Of a stretch of DNA of 49,676 nucleotides, positions 31,074 through 39,874 are shown in pieces. How positions within the stretch are numbered: the first letter of the stretch is position 1; the number at the start of each line of letters is the position of its first letter. The translations under genes were made by a program, and so were the position numbers. The notes beneath the pieces were generated by a model. The model was not told the DNA's origin. It saw only the letters and a program-made list of their open reading frames with translations, and did not search any database. The stretch is from Candidatus Termititenax aidoneus (lineage in GTDB: Bacteria > Margulisbacteria > Termititenacia > Termititenacales > Termititenacaceae), in contig BGZN01000001.1 in NCBI GenBank assembly GCA_003864455.1, forward strand, positions 1 to 49,676, read 5' to 3'.

Positions 31074-33056
31074 CTAGAAAATATAACGCCAGACCTTTTC
31101 CGCCGTTTTATAACTCCAGTTGAGCAAACAGCCGATTAGCACGCCCAGCAGCAGGCCGTTGAATGAACGCAGCAGCGAAACCCACAGCGGCGCGTGCAAA
31201 TGGCAAAAAGTATTGAGCAGGGAAATCGGCGCGATAGTCGCCAGCGTGAAAAACAGCCATTTGTAGCGGTAATCGATGACCGTGCCGAGATTGTGAAAAA
31301 TAAAGATCAGCAGCGGATAACCGATTAAAAATTCTTTGGTACGCGGCCGCACCAGCATGACATAGCTGAGAAAATTGCGCATGGCCGCTTCGCCGCTGAA
31401 TACCGGCAACTGATAATTGCCGCTGCGCAGGAAATAAAACGCCAGGAAAATCAGAGCGCCGCCGCCGGCCAGGACATAGCCTAGCGTAACTTTACTCTGC
31501 AAAAAACGCTTAAAAATAAAACGCAGCGATTTGATCCGGTAAGGATACATAAAATAATAAAACGCCACGATCAGCAGAGGCAGGCCAAAAGCCAGTTTGA
31601 CGCCGCGGAATTGATAAATCTTGAGCATGTGATAACTGTCGGAAAGCAGCGCGATGATCAGCAAAGCGCCCAGCATGGTGATGCCGACGATGCGCAAAAC
31701 CAAAAGCAGCGTCTCGCGGAAAGTTATTTTATCCGCCGGCCAGTCGTCGGTCTTGGGCAGCTGGGTCAGCATCGCCATAGTCGGGAAAACTATCGACACA
31801 GCCAGCGCCATTAAAGCCCGCCACTGGCTAAAATAATCCAAACGCCAAAAAACCGCGCTAAGCAGAAGCGCCAAAACCAAACCCCACCAAAAAATATTTT
31901 CCGGCAGGTTTTTAAAAAATAGTTTTAAGAAAAAATAAAAGACCGGCACTAAACCCAGCGAAATAAAAACACTGAATATTATAGAAAAATCAGGATTGAG
32001 ACCCAGCGACACTTTTTCCACCGGCAAAACTGTCGTGCCGCGGCGTTCCAGACGGGTTTTCAGTGTTGAGATAAAATCTTCATTGTAAGCCAGCAAATCT
32101 TTGGCCAGATTTTCATTGGTAAACGCGCGCAAATACAAAATGCGCATGCCGCGGTCCAGCGTAGCCAGCAAATAACGGTCTAACGCCCGCTCTTTAGTCA
32201 TTCGCTGCAGTTGCGCGGAAGTTACCGTGTGCACGCCGATATTGCTGCCCGGCAAATATTCCGCCAAAGTGCGCGAGCCTTTTTGTTCCATAAATTCGAT
32301 TACGCCGAAATTAACATTGTTTTTCCGCATTTTTTCCGCGACCAAAGTAAGATTGCCGCCGTAGCCCAATATTTCATTGCCGCCAAAGATCAAGGTGCGC
32401 GCGCCGGTCAGCGCGCAAATCGCGTCAATTTTTAAACCCAGCGACACCGCGTCAATGCGTCGGCTGTCAGCCAATTTAGGAATAATTTGAAATTTGTAAA
32501 TCTTTAAATTTTCAATAATCGCTTCATCGATGCCAAGACCGATATTGCCGAGATTATTCACCTGGCCGCGTATCTCAATAATGTTGCGCCCGGCAACTCT
32601 GGCGCGTTCCGGCCCCAAATCGTTGATCAGCGAATTTTGCGCGCGTTGAAAAGTGGCGACCTGATCGACCATGATGTAATTATTCTCCGGCACTACATCG
32701 GTAGAACGGATCAGCGCCAGTAAAACCGGATTTTGGATCTGGCCAAAACGCGCCATATTGAGCAAATCCTGGCCGGTAACCCAAGTGGCCAGACCGCGCG
32801 CGGTCAGATTATTGAGCGTGTCCTCCGGCACTACTATCGAAGTTACTCCGGCTCTTTGCAGCATTTTCAAAATCTGCGCCTGGGTCTGCCCCGTGTAGGC
32901 CTGCAAAGACAAAATCTCTTCATGATCATAAGCCAACTCAACAGTCATATTCTGTTGTTCAAGATACAAACGATAGCCAAAAACACCCAGAGAAATTAAA
33001 ATCGCCAACAGAAACAAAAAAAGTTTAAACCAGTCTTTTTTGGGCAACCCGAACAT
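31074..33056 (-). CDS. DUF5693 membrane protein
   Basis: A 660-residue membrane protein of the DUF5693 family. One membrane helix near residues 9-27 is followed by a ~310-residue extracytoplasmic domain, with AGVTSIVVPEDTLNNL, GLGIDEAIIENLK, VNFGVIEFMEQKGS and LARYL-like stretches resembling a TIM-barrel or polysaccharide-deacetylase-type fold. About eight membrane helices fill the C-terminal half. The family is commonly encoded beside csaB, and here it sits between prfB and csaB, sharing one base with the prfB stop (TAATG). The function is unknown; neighbours suggest export or modification of the cell-wall polymer that CsaB pyruvylates. Confidence 0.82.
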   Translation of the reverse strand: MFGLPKKDWFKLFLFLLAILISLGVFGYRLYLEQQNMTVELAYDHEEILSLQAYTGQTQAQILKMLQRAGVTSIVVPEDTLNNLTARGLATWVTGQDLLNMARFGQIQNPVLLALIRSTDVVPENNYIMVDQVATFQRAQNSLINDLGPERARVAGRNIIEIRGQVNNLGNIGLGIDEAIIENLKIYKFQIIPKLADSRRIDAVSLGLKIDAICALTGARTLIFGGNEILGYGGNLTLVAEKMRKNNVNFGVIEFMEQKGSRTLAEYLPGSNIGVHTVTSAQLQRMTKERALDRYLLATLDRGMRILYLRAFTNENLAKDLLAYNEDFISTLKTRLERRGTTVLPVEKVSLGLNPDFSIIFSVFISLGLVPVFYFFLKLFFKNLPENIFWWGLVLALLLSAVFWRLDYFSQWRALMALAVSIVFPTMAMLTQLPKTDDWPADKITFRETLLLVLRIVGITMLGALLIIALLSDSYHMLKIYQFRGVKLAFGLPLLIVAFYYFMYPYRIKSLRFIFKRFLQSKVTLGYVLAGGGALIFLAFYFLRSGNYQLPVFSGEAAMRNFLSYVMLVRPRTKEFLIGYPLLIFIFHNLGTVIDYRYKWLFFTLATIAPISLLNTFCHLHAPLWVSLLRSFNGLLLGVLIGCLLNWSYKTAEKVWRYIF

Positions 33057-34154
33057 TACCGCTCCTTACGCTGTAAATAAGCTTCCACAAAAAGCATTAT
33101 ATCGCCATTCATAACTTTTTGTACATTGGCGGTCTCGACCTGCAGGCGATGGTCTTTGACCAGTGAGTACGGATGCAAAACATAAGAACGGATCTGGCTG
33201 CCCCAGGTAATATCTTTTTGCTCGCCTTGAATTTCGGAAATTTTTTCTTTGTGCTGAGCTTCTTTGAGCGTCAGCAGTCTGGCCTGCAGCACCTGCAGGG
33301 CGGTGTCGCGGTTTTGGATTTGCGAACGGCGGTTCTGGCACTGCACGACAATGCCGGTCGGCAAATGGGTGATGCGCACCGCCGAGTCGGTTTTATTGAT
33401 ATGCTGGCCGCCCGCGCCCGACGAACGAAAAGTGTCAACGCGCAGATCGGCCGGATCGATCTCGACAGTTTCGTCCAGCTCAAGCTGCGGCACAATATCC
33501 ACGCTGGCAAACGAGGTCTGCCGTTTGTCCTGCGCGTTAAACGGCGAAATACGCACCAGGCGGTGCACGCCTTTTTCGGACTGGAGATAGCCGTAAGCGT
33601 ACAGTCCGGAAATCAGCGCTGTGGCGGATTTGATGCCGGCTTCTTCGCCGGGCGAGCAGTCGATCACTTCCGCCGCAAAACCTCTCTGCTCGGCAAAACG
33701 CAAATACATACGCAGCAGCATTTCCGCCCAGTCCTGCGCGTCCGTGCCGCCCGCGCCGCTGTTGATGGACAGGATCACATTGGCCTGGTCATGCTCGCCG
33801 GAAAGTTTCAAGCGCAGATCAAATCCATCGGTTTTTTGGCGCAGAGCGTCGATCAGGCCGGATAATTCCGTCTCCACGCTGTAGTCTTTTTCCGCCTCGG
33901 CCAATTCATAAAAAGCCTGCGCGTCGGCCTGCTCTCTTTCCAAAGTCTGGATCTGTTCCAGCAAATCCTGCTTGTTTTTTAATTCCGTGGAAACTTTTTG
34001 GGCTTTTTTTTGGTCCTGCCAGAGGGCAGGATCGGCGCTCTCGGCTTCTAATTCCTGAAGTTCTTTTTGCAGGCCAGGCAGGTCAAAGATAGCTCCGGAT
34101 TTTGGCGATTTTCTCCGCCAATTTTTTTAACTCTTGTTTTTTATCCTGAAGCAT
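33056..34154 (-). CDS. prfB: Peptide chain release factor 2, with programmed +1 frameshift
   Basis: RF2 ends translation at UGA and UAA. The gene starts at ATG 34154, with AGGAGG seven bases before it. The first frame (MLQDKKQELKKLAEKIAKIR, then SYL) stops at TGA 34083-34085, in the classic slip site CTT TGA C. Shifting +1 there, so that the next codon is GAC, continues as DLPGLQKELQELEAESADPA and so on to 33056, giving 365 residues, the normal size. A purine-rich GGAG sits just upstream of the slip site as the stimulator. The SPF anticodon tripeptide (RISPFNAQDKR) and the catalytic GGQ (SGAGGQHINKTDSA) are present. Annotations that begin at an internal ATG near 33964 miss 63 residues. Confidence 0.96.
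34083..34088 (-). promoter_or_regulatory. prfB +1 frameshift site (CTT TGA, then C)
   Basis: Codon 23 CTT is followed by the in-frame stop TGA and a C. A Shine-Dalgarno-like GGAG precedes it by four bases. Low RF2 levels would let the ribosome slip and make more RF2. Confidence 0.92.
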
Positions 34155-34175
34155 CTTTAAGCCTCCTTTTAATTT

Positions 34176-36623
34176 TTAATTTTTTCCGCAGCAATTTTTG
34201 TATTTTTTGCCCGAGCCGCAGGGACAGGGATCATTGCGGCCGACTTTTTCCGCCGCGTGAATCGGCTCCTGTTTGGGCGCGTCGCCGGCCGGCCGGGACT
34301 GTCCCTGCATCGGCGATTGCAGTCCTGACGGCAATTCTCCGCCGGAATAACGCATATTGCGGTAATGCTCCTCGACGTTTTGCGGCAGCTCATGCACGAC
34401 CTGCACGCGCAGCAAAGTTTCCACTGTATCGCCGGCAATCTGGTCAAGCATAGTCTGAAACAGACGAAAGCCTTCGATTTTGTATTCGGTCAGGGGGTCT
34501 AATTGTCCGTAAGCACGCAAACCGATGCCCTCACGCAGCACATCAAGATTGTGCAAATGGTCGATCCATTTGCGGTCGATTTCACGCAGCAGCACCAGCC
34601 GCTCGATATTGCGCAAAATCTCCGGCGGGATTTGCGCTTCTTTTTCTTTATATTTATCAAGACAATTTGTCTTGACCAAAAACTCCCGAATTTTTTCCGT
34701 AACGTCCTGATCGGTCAGCAATTTATGGCGCAGCGTGTAAACAGTTTCGCGCTGGCGGTTGACCACGTCGTCGTACTGCAAAACCTGTTTGCGGATCGAG
34801 AAATGATACTGTTCGACTTTTTTCTGAGCGCGCTCAATGGACGAGGTAATCATGCCGTGCTCGATCGGCGTGTCCGCTGGCAGGCCGAGCCGTTCCATCA
34901 TGGCGATAATTCTCTGTCCGCCGAAAATCCGCATCAGATCGTCTTCCAGCGAAATATAAAAACGGCTGGAGCCAGGATCGCCCTGGCGTCCGCAGCGTCC
35001 GCGCAGCTGATTGTCGATGCGGCGCGACTCGTGGCGCTCAGTGCCCAGCACATGCAGACCGCCCAGCGCGGTAACGCCCTCGCCCAGCACAATATCCGTG
35101 CCGCGGCCGGCCATATTGGTAGCGATAGTCACCGCGCCGCGCTGACCGGCGCTTTTGATGATCTCGGCTTCGCGCGCGTGCTGTTTGGCATTGAGCACAT
35201 TGTGCGGAATATTTTCGCGCTGGAGCAGACCGGACAAGTGCTCGGAGACCTCTATCGAAATAGTGCCTACCAAAATCGGCTGGCCTTTGGCATGACGTTC
35301 TTTAATATCCTGCGTGATCGCTTTGTACTTTTCATATTTGGATTTGTAAATCACGTCGGCAAAATCCCGCCGCGTTACCGGCTTATTGGTCGGGATTTCC
35401 GCTACGGCCAAATTGTAAATTTTGGCAAACTCCATTTCCTCGGTTTTGGCCGTGCCGGTCATGCCGGCCAGTTTTTGATACATGCGGAAAAAATTTTGAA
35501 AAGTGATCGAGGCCAGAGTCTGCGACTCATTTTGAATGCGCACATTTTCTTTGGCTTCAATAGCCTGATGCAAACCATCGCTATAACGGCGGCCGGTCAT
35601 TAAACGGCCGGTAAATTCATCGACGATCACAACTTCTCCGTCTTTGACAATATAGTCCACATCTTTTTTGAAAAGATACGCGGCTTTTAAGCACTGGATC
35701 AGCATGTGGGCGGAATCCATTTCCTTGATTTCAAAAAGTGACTCCAGGCCTAAAAATTTTTCCGCTTTTTGAATGCCGCTCTCGGTCAGCGCGATATGTT
35801 TGGATTTTTCCTCAATCGTAAAATCGCGGTACTCGTCCGGCTGTTTTTCTTCCTCGGCTTTTTCTTTGGTCTGATATTTGCCCGGCGTCAGCATTTTGGC
35901 GGCCTGCAAGATCCGGCGGTATTTGTCGGTGTTGTCATCAACCTGGCCGGAAATAATCAGCGGCGTGCGCGCCTCGTCGATCAAAATGCTGTCCACTTCG
36001 TCGACAATCGCGTAATATTTGGTCTCGCGCTGGACTAACTGCGCGCGGTCTGTGGCCATATTATCGCGCAGATAATCAAAAGCAAATTCATTATTCGTGC
36101 CGTAAGTAATATCCGCGCGGTAAGCGGCCTGGCGCTGCTCAAAATCCAGATTGGCAACGATCACGCCGACGGACAAACCTAAAAATTTGTAAATCTGCCC
36201 CATCCACTCCGCGTCGCGCTGCGCCAAATAATCGTTGACCGTAACGACCTGCACACCCTGCCCCGGCAGCGCGTTGAGATAAACCGGCAGCGTGGCCACG
36301 AGCGTTTTGCCTTCGCCGGTTTTCATCTCGGCAATGCGTCCCTCATGGAGGATCATGCCGCCCAGCAGCTGCACGTCAAAATGCCGCATATTGAGCGCGC
36401 GTTTGCCGGCTTCGCGGACGACGGCAAAAGCTTCGGCCAAAATATCGTCAAGCGTCCGGCCGGCCTGCAATTGCTGCCGGAAATAATCCGTTTTGGCGCG
36501 CAATTCCGCGTCGGTCAGCACGCTGATCTGCGGCTCCAGCGCGTTTATCGCTTTAACTTTTTCCCAATAAGGGGCTAATTTTTTGGCGTTAAAATAACCC
36601 TTGATCGCTTCTAGAATTTTCAT
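34176..36623 (-). CDS. secA: Preprotein translocase ATPase SecA
   Basis: SecA is the motor that drives unfolded secretory proteins through SecYEG. The 815-residue protein has [14 protein letters not shown] (Walker A), [20 protein letters not shown] (DEAD-type Walker B), [14 protein letters not shown] (motif III region), [15 protein letters not shown] and a [13 protein letters not shown] motif VI. The C-terminus ends with [20 protein letters not shown], the zinc-binding SEC-C tail that contacts SecB or ribosomes. The length is at the short end for SecA, with a compact linker before the zinc tail. It lies 8 bp after hpf. The many surface proteins to the right would be its cargo. Confidence 0.97.
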   Translation of the reverse strand: MKILEAIKGYFNAKKLAPYWEKVKAINALEPQISVLTDAELRAKTDYFRQQLQAGRTLDDILAEAFAVVREAGKRALNMRHFDVQLLGGMILHEGRIAEMKTGEGKTLVATLPVYLNALPGQGVQVVTVNDYLAQRDAEWMGQIYKFLGLSVGVIVANLDFEQRQAAYRADITYGTNNEFAFDYLRDNMATDRAQLVQRETKYYAIVDEVDSILIDEARTPLIISGQVDDNTDKYRRILQAAKMLTPGKYQTKEKAEEEKQPDEYRDFTIEEKSKHIALTESGIQKAEKFLGLESLFEIKEMDSAHMLIQCLKAAYLFKKDVDYIVKDGEVVIVDEFTGRLMTGRRYSDGLHQAIEAKENVRIQNESQTLASITFQNFFRMYQKLAGMTGTAKTEEMEFAKIYNLAVAEIPTNKPVTRRDFADVIYKSKYEKYKAITQDIKERHAKGQPILVGTISIEVSEHLSGLLQRENIPHNVLNAKQHAREAEIIKSAGQRGAVTIATNMAGRGTDIVLGEGVTALGGLHVLGTERHESRRIDNQLRGRCGRQGDPGSSRFYISLEDDLMRIFGGQRIIAMMERLGLPADTPIEHGMITSSIERAQKKVEQYHFSIRKQVLQYDDVVNRQRETVYTLRHKLLTDQDVTEKIREFLVKTNCLDKYKEKEAQIPPEILRNIERLVLLREIDRKWIDHLHNLDVLREGIGLRAYGQLDPLTEYKIEGFRLFQTMLDQIAGDTVETLLRVQVVHELPQNVEEHYRNMRYSGGELPSGLQSPMQGQSRPAGDAPKQEPIHAAEKVGRNDPCPCGSGKKYKNCCGKN

Positions 36624-36631
36624 TCGCTTTA

Positions 36632-37447
36632 TTACATGCTTGGTTCAATCAAGCCAAACTGCCGCGGCTGTTTTTTCTTGTAAATAACATTCACGCGTTC
36701 GGTCTCGATATTTAGGAACGGCAAAAACTCATTTTTCTTATTTTTCTCGAGCTTGAACGCGGCGTCGCGCGCGGTCAACGGTTTGGCGGCGGAGACAATA
36801 TCGCAAATCTTGGTGATCTTTACGCCGCCGCCAGTGTACGGCACAGTCGAGGGAGTTTCTTTAAATTTGCGCAGTTTGGCGCGCTTCATATACAGCTTTT
36901 TAAAAGTCATCAGCGCGTAAGTGTTGTTGCGGCGCGCGTACACGACGCTGATAATATGCGCGGCCTTGGAATTATTAAAAACGTAAAAGGCTTCGCGCGA
37001 TTTATTGAGCTGCAACACAGCCTCCACCGGCTCCATCGGTTTGGGCGCGGCTTTGGGCTCCGGTATGATCTTGATGCCCTGTTCTTCCGGCTCGTCGTTC
37101 TCTCTAGGCAGCGGCGGCGGAGCGGCAAAATTTCTTTTCTTGCGGTCATTTTTTAATTTGTCCTGATATTTGCGCAGCGGCGCATCCAGTTTGGCGGTCA
37201 GTTCATCTATCGACGCGTAAATATCGCCGGTCATGGACTCGGCGCGCAAGATATTTTTCTGCGGCAGCTGCATATTAACCGTCGCCACATGCGCGCGGTC
37301 GCGGTTTTTGATGTGTTTTACTTCCAGATTGAGATCGGCAATCAGCGCCTCCGGGAACATGCCCTTGTATTTGGCAAATTTTTTTTCCGCGTGTTCGCGA
37401 ATCGCCGGCGTGATTTTCAAACCGTGTCCGTGGACTGTTAATTTCAT
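36632..37447 (-). CDS. hpf: Long ribosome hibernation factor with duplicated C-terminal module
   Basis: HPF stops ribosomes in dormancy; long forms join them into 100S dimers through a C-terminal domain. Residues 1-105 are the HPF/RaiA domain ([20 protein letters not shown], then a [20 protein letters not shown] strand). Residues ~126-181 match the usual C-terminal module ([20 protein letters not shown], then FNNS and [14 protein letters not shown]). Residues ~209-268 repeat the same pattern in divergent form ([20 protein letters not shown], then [16 protein letters not shown] and FGLIEPS). The usual long form has 170-190 residues; this has 271. It is the first gene of the hpf-secA-prfB operon, with GGGAGG before ATG and a promoter at 37471-37479. 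Confidence 0.9.
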   Translation of the reverse strand: MKLTVHGHGLKITPAIREHAEKKFAKYKGMFPEALIADLNLEVKHIKNRDRAHVATVNMQLPQKNILRAESMTGDIYASIDELTAKLDAPLRKYQDKLKNDRKKRNFAAPPPLPRENDEPEEQGIKIIPEPKAAPKPMEPVEAVLQLNKSREAFYVFNNSKAAHIISVVYARRNNTYALMTFKKLYMKRAKLRKFKETPSTVPYTGGGVKITKICDIVSAAKPLTARDAAFKLEKNKKNEFLPFLNIETERVNVIYKKKQPRQFGLIEPSM

Positions 37448-37470
37448 CTTAAATTACCTCCCGAGCAGAA

Positions 37471-37479
37471 ATTATAACA
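37471..37479 (-). promoter_or_regulatory. Extended -10 promoter of the hpf-secA-prfB operon
   Basis: The minus strand reads TGTTATAAT, about 24 bases upstream of the hpf ATG. A TTGACA lies further upstream at an unsuitable distance for this -10. Confidence 0.6.
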
Positions 37480-37553
37480 TAAAAAATCGGAACGTATATT
37501 TTTTAAAAAAGTGGGTATACATCTGTCAACAAAGCTATGGAGGTATTAGGTTT

Positions 37554-37949
37554 ATGAAAACAAAAAAATATATACTGGGAATTATTCTGGCGGCGCTGAT
37601 CCTGGGCGGCTGCGGCACTACAGTCGGGGACACGCTGGGTGATCCGCCGCCCAACCCTAAAGCCCAAGCGCAGGAAACGACCAATTTGCCGGTCGGCAGT
37701 TTGATCTCCGTGCAAAAAAACAGCGGCGGTTTAGAAATTTCCGGCGCGGCCGGCTGCGCAGAGCCAGCCGTCTGGATAGGCGTTTTTTCCTCGGAGACAG
37801 ACGCTATTTTGGGTGAAAGCGCCACGCTTAGCGACGGCAGTTTTAAAGTCAAGATCAACGAACAGCCGGAAACCCTAGCGGTGAGAGCGCAGGCGGCTAA
37901 TAAAAATATGAGCTATCCGGTGTATCACCGCACTACCGGATTTTTCTAG
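37554..37949 (+). CDS. Small lipoprotein with Ig-like or carboxypeptidase-regulatory-like fold
   Basis: A 131-residue protein. The signal peptide (MKTKKYILGIILAALILGGC) ends in a lipobox LGGC, so Cys20 should be lipidated. A proline-rich linker and a beta domain follow, where SGAAGCAEPAVWIGVF and LSDGSFKVKI resemble single bacterial Ig-like or regulatory-like modules. GGAGG lies 10 bases before the ATG. The frame can be read further upstream, but the lipoprotein start is clear. It converges on the SLH gene: the two stop codons share bases in a CTAG at 37946-37949. The function is unknown; it may be a periplasmic or outer-membrane binding protein. Confidence 0.8.
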   Translation: MKTKKYILGIILAALILGGCGTTVGDTLGDPPPNPKAQAQETTNLPVGSLISVQKNSGGLEISGAAGCAEPAVWIGVFSSETDAILGESATLSDGSFKVKINEQPETLAVRAQAANKNMSYPVYHRTTGFF

Positions 37950-39874
37950 TACTCGTAATCAATAGTCCAGCCATCCTCGTCTTCGACGCTCTCCGCGGCA
38001 TTATCAACCGGCAGCGGAGACGGCGGACTCAAGTAATTTTCCTCCCCAGAAGCGGTCTCGTCCGGCGCTTCCTCCGTATCCAGCGGCTCAATTTGATATT
38101 CAACTTCCGGCTCTGCTTGTTCCTCATATTTCTCTATTTCTTCGATTTCTTCGATTTTTTCTAACTCTTCCTCATACCAAGATTCTATTTGCGTTTCCTC
38201 AGCCGGAGTTATCTCCGCGGGAGCGACCGGCACAAATTCTGTTTCGCGTTCCTCAGTAACATTGCCGCTGCGCGGCAAACCGACAATATCCGGCAAATCG
38301 GAGCGCAGAATCTGGACAAAAGACATGCGTGAGAGAATGCGCGCCACATCCAAACGTTTCATGGGTTCATCAGGCTGGTAAAGTTCTCGGCCAATGCCGA
38401 TAGTCAGAGCATGCTGTTTGGTCTGATTAATATCTTTGTAAGCCCAATGTCTGACCGGCACGTCAACGTATAGATCAGCGCGCGGCAAAACTCCGCCGTC
38501 AACGCCGTAATAACGCGCTATGGCAGCGGCCGCCTCGGAACGCCGCACCGGAATCTCCGGCCGCGCCGAACCGTCCGTATAACCGCGTATATAGCCGCGC
38601 TCGGAAGCTTTGAGCACAGTGTCGGCAGTCTCCAGCGAAACATTTTTCGTAATATCCTTGAAATTCAGGAAAACGCGATCCGGCTCTACGCCTTCTCTTT
38701 CGGCCAGACGCACAAGGATCAGCATCAATTCCTTACGGGTCAGCGGCCGCTCAGGTTGGAAAATCGCCCCCGGGTAGCCGATCATGAAGCCGAGGTAGCC
38801 CAAATCTTCCATAATGTACTGCTCGTCCGAAGGATAATCGTCAATATCCGTAAACATTTTGTAGCGCAAGGGTTTCGCCAGCACAATCACCGGCTCAGGC
38901 ATAACTTCGATCTCCGGAGTGGCCGGCTTTTCCGGCGGCGCAAAACGATAAGAAATAGTAAAGAAATGTGTGATGTTTTCGGCAAGATCGTCGCCCGGAT
39001 TGAATGCGTAGTCAAAATAAATGCCGTTCCAATTGACGCCCGCGCCGGCTGTAAATTTCCAGGGACGAACATCCTCGCCGTCCTGCACATCGTTGTACTG
39101 CGCTAGGCCAGCGCGCAAGGCGATCATTTGATGCGGCCAATATTCCACGCCGGCCTTAAACAAAGAACTTCTCTCCTCCAAACGCAAATCAGCGTAAAAA
39201 TCCATTTGTTCGCTCAGCCAATCCCATTCCTGCCAAAAACCCTCCGGTCCAAAAGCTCTAAACCGGCTGCCGACACCCAGCGCTAGCGGGAATTGTTCCT
39301 GCAAATCATTGGTCCAGTGTAAAGCCGTACCGACCACATTGTCCAACGCCGCGCCAAAAGTCCAGTAGCGGCCGTATTCATAATAACCGGCCAGATCCAG
39401 CGACAGACCCCAGGCGGAAGTGTCCACTTCTGAAAAATATTTGCTGAAATATTTAGCCCGCGCGCCCAGATTGAAATTTTCAAACTGAAAAGCGTACGCG
39501 CCGTAAAGCGTCGTATCATTATAACCAATACGGCCGCCCAGCAAATTGTTTCGGCTGTCGCGGACAAAACCGCCGGTCTCTTGAATAGTCAAAAAACCCA
39601 GACTGAAATTGTCCTGGCTGTAGGAAGCGGATAAATAATTGATCTCACTGAGGAGTTTGAACGCGGTCAGCGCAACGCGCGGCGTTACGCGTTTATTTAA
39701 AAAAGAATAATTTTGAAAAACATAATTGTTGTTATCTTCGGCGGCTAAATACGCTCCGCCGCGGCCGTAAGTGTCCGCGCCGGTCAAAAGCGGCTCAAGA
39801 CCGTACGTGCCTTTTAGCTCGGCGACGGACAGGCCGAGCAGCAGCAGGAAAAAAATAAAACACTTTCTAATCAA
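37946..39874 (-). CDS. PorV-like outer-membrane barrel fused to three SLH domains
   Basis: A 642-residue exported protein with a signal peptide (MIRKCFIFFLLLLGLSVAEL). Residues ~25-320 look like a PorV/UPF0164-type barrel: TGADTYGRGGAYLAAEDNNN at the N-terminus, then alternating amphipathic strands ending ITHFFTISYRFAPP. Residues ~340-510 hold three SLH repeats, with FQPERPLTRKELMLILVRLA, ARPEIPVRRSEAAAAIARYY and YQPDEPMKRLDVARILSRM as the best-kept parts. An acidic tail of about 110 residues follows. SLH repeats bind pyruvylated cell-wall polymers, so the protein may tie the outer membrane to the wall, as OmpM does, but with the reverse domain order. It overlaps the upstream 1805-residue gene by eight bases. 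Confidence 0.82.
   Translation of the reverse strand: MIRKCFIFFLLLLGLSVAELKGTYGLEPLLTGADTYGRGGAYLAAEDNNNYVFQNYSFLNKRVTPRVALTAFKLLSEINYLSASYSQDNFSLGFLTIQETGGFVRDSRNNLLGGRIGYNDTTLYGAYAFQFENFNLGARAKYFSKYFSEVDTSAWGLSLDLAGYYEYGRYWTFGAALDNVVGTALHWTNDLQEQFPLALGVGSRFRAFGPEGFWQEWDWLSEQMDFYADLRLEERSSLFKAGVEYWPHQMIALRAGLAQYNDVQDGEDVRPWKFTAGAGVNWNGIYFDYAFNPGDDLAENITHFFTISYRFAPPEKPATPEIEVMPEPVIVLAKPLRYKMFTDIDDYPSDEQYIMEDLGYLGFMIGYPGAIFQPERPLTRKELMLILVRLAEREGVEPDRVFLNFKDITKNVSLETADTVLKASERGYIRGYTDGSARPEIPVRRSEAAAAIARYYGVDGGVLPRADLYVDVPVRHWAYKDINQTKQHALTIGIGRELYQPDEPMKRLDVARILSRMSFVQILRSDLPDIVGLPRSGNVTEERETEFVPVAPAEITPAEETQIESWYEEELEKIEEIEEIEKYEEQAEPEVEYQIEPLDTEEAPDETASGEENYLSPPSPLPVDNAAESVEDEDGWTIDYEY

Noticed and set aside
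34503-35603. A 366-codon open frame antisense to secA
   Set aside because: It is fully inside secA on the other strand, has no promoter or ribosome site and no family resemblance; a codon-bias shadow.
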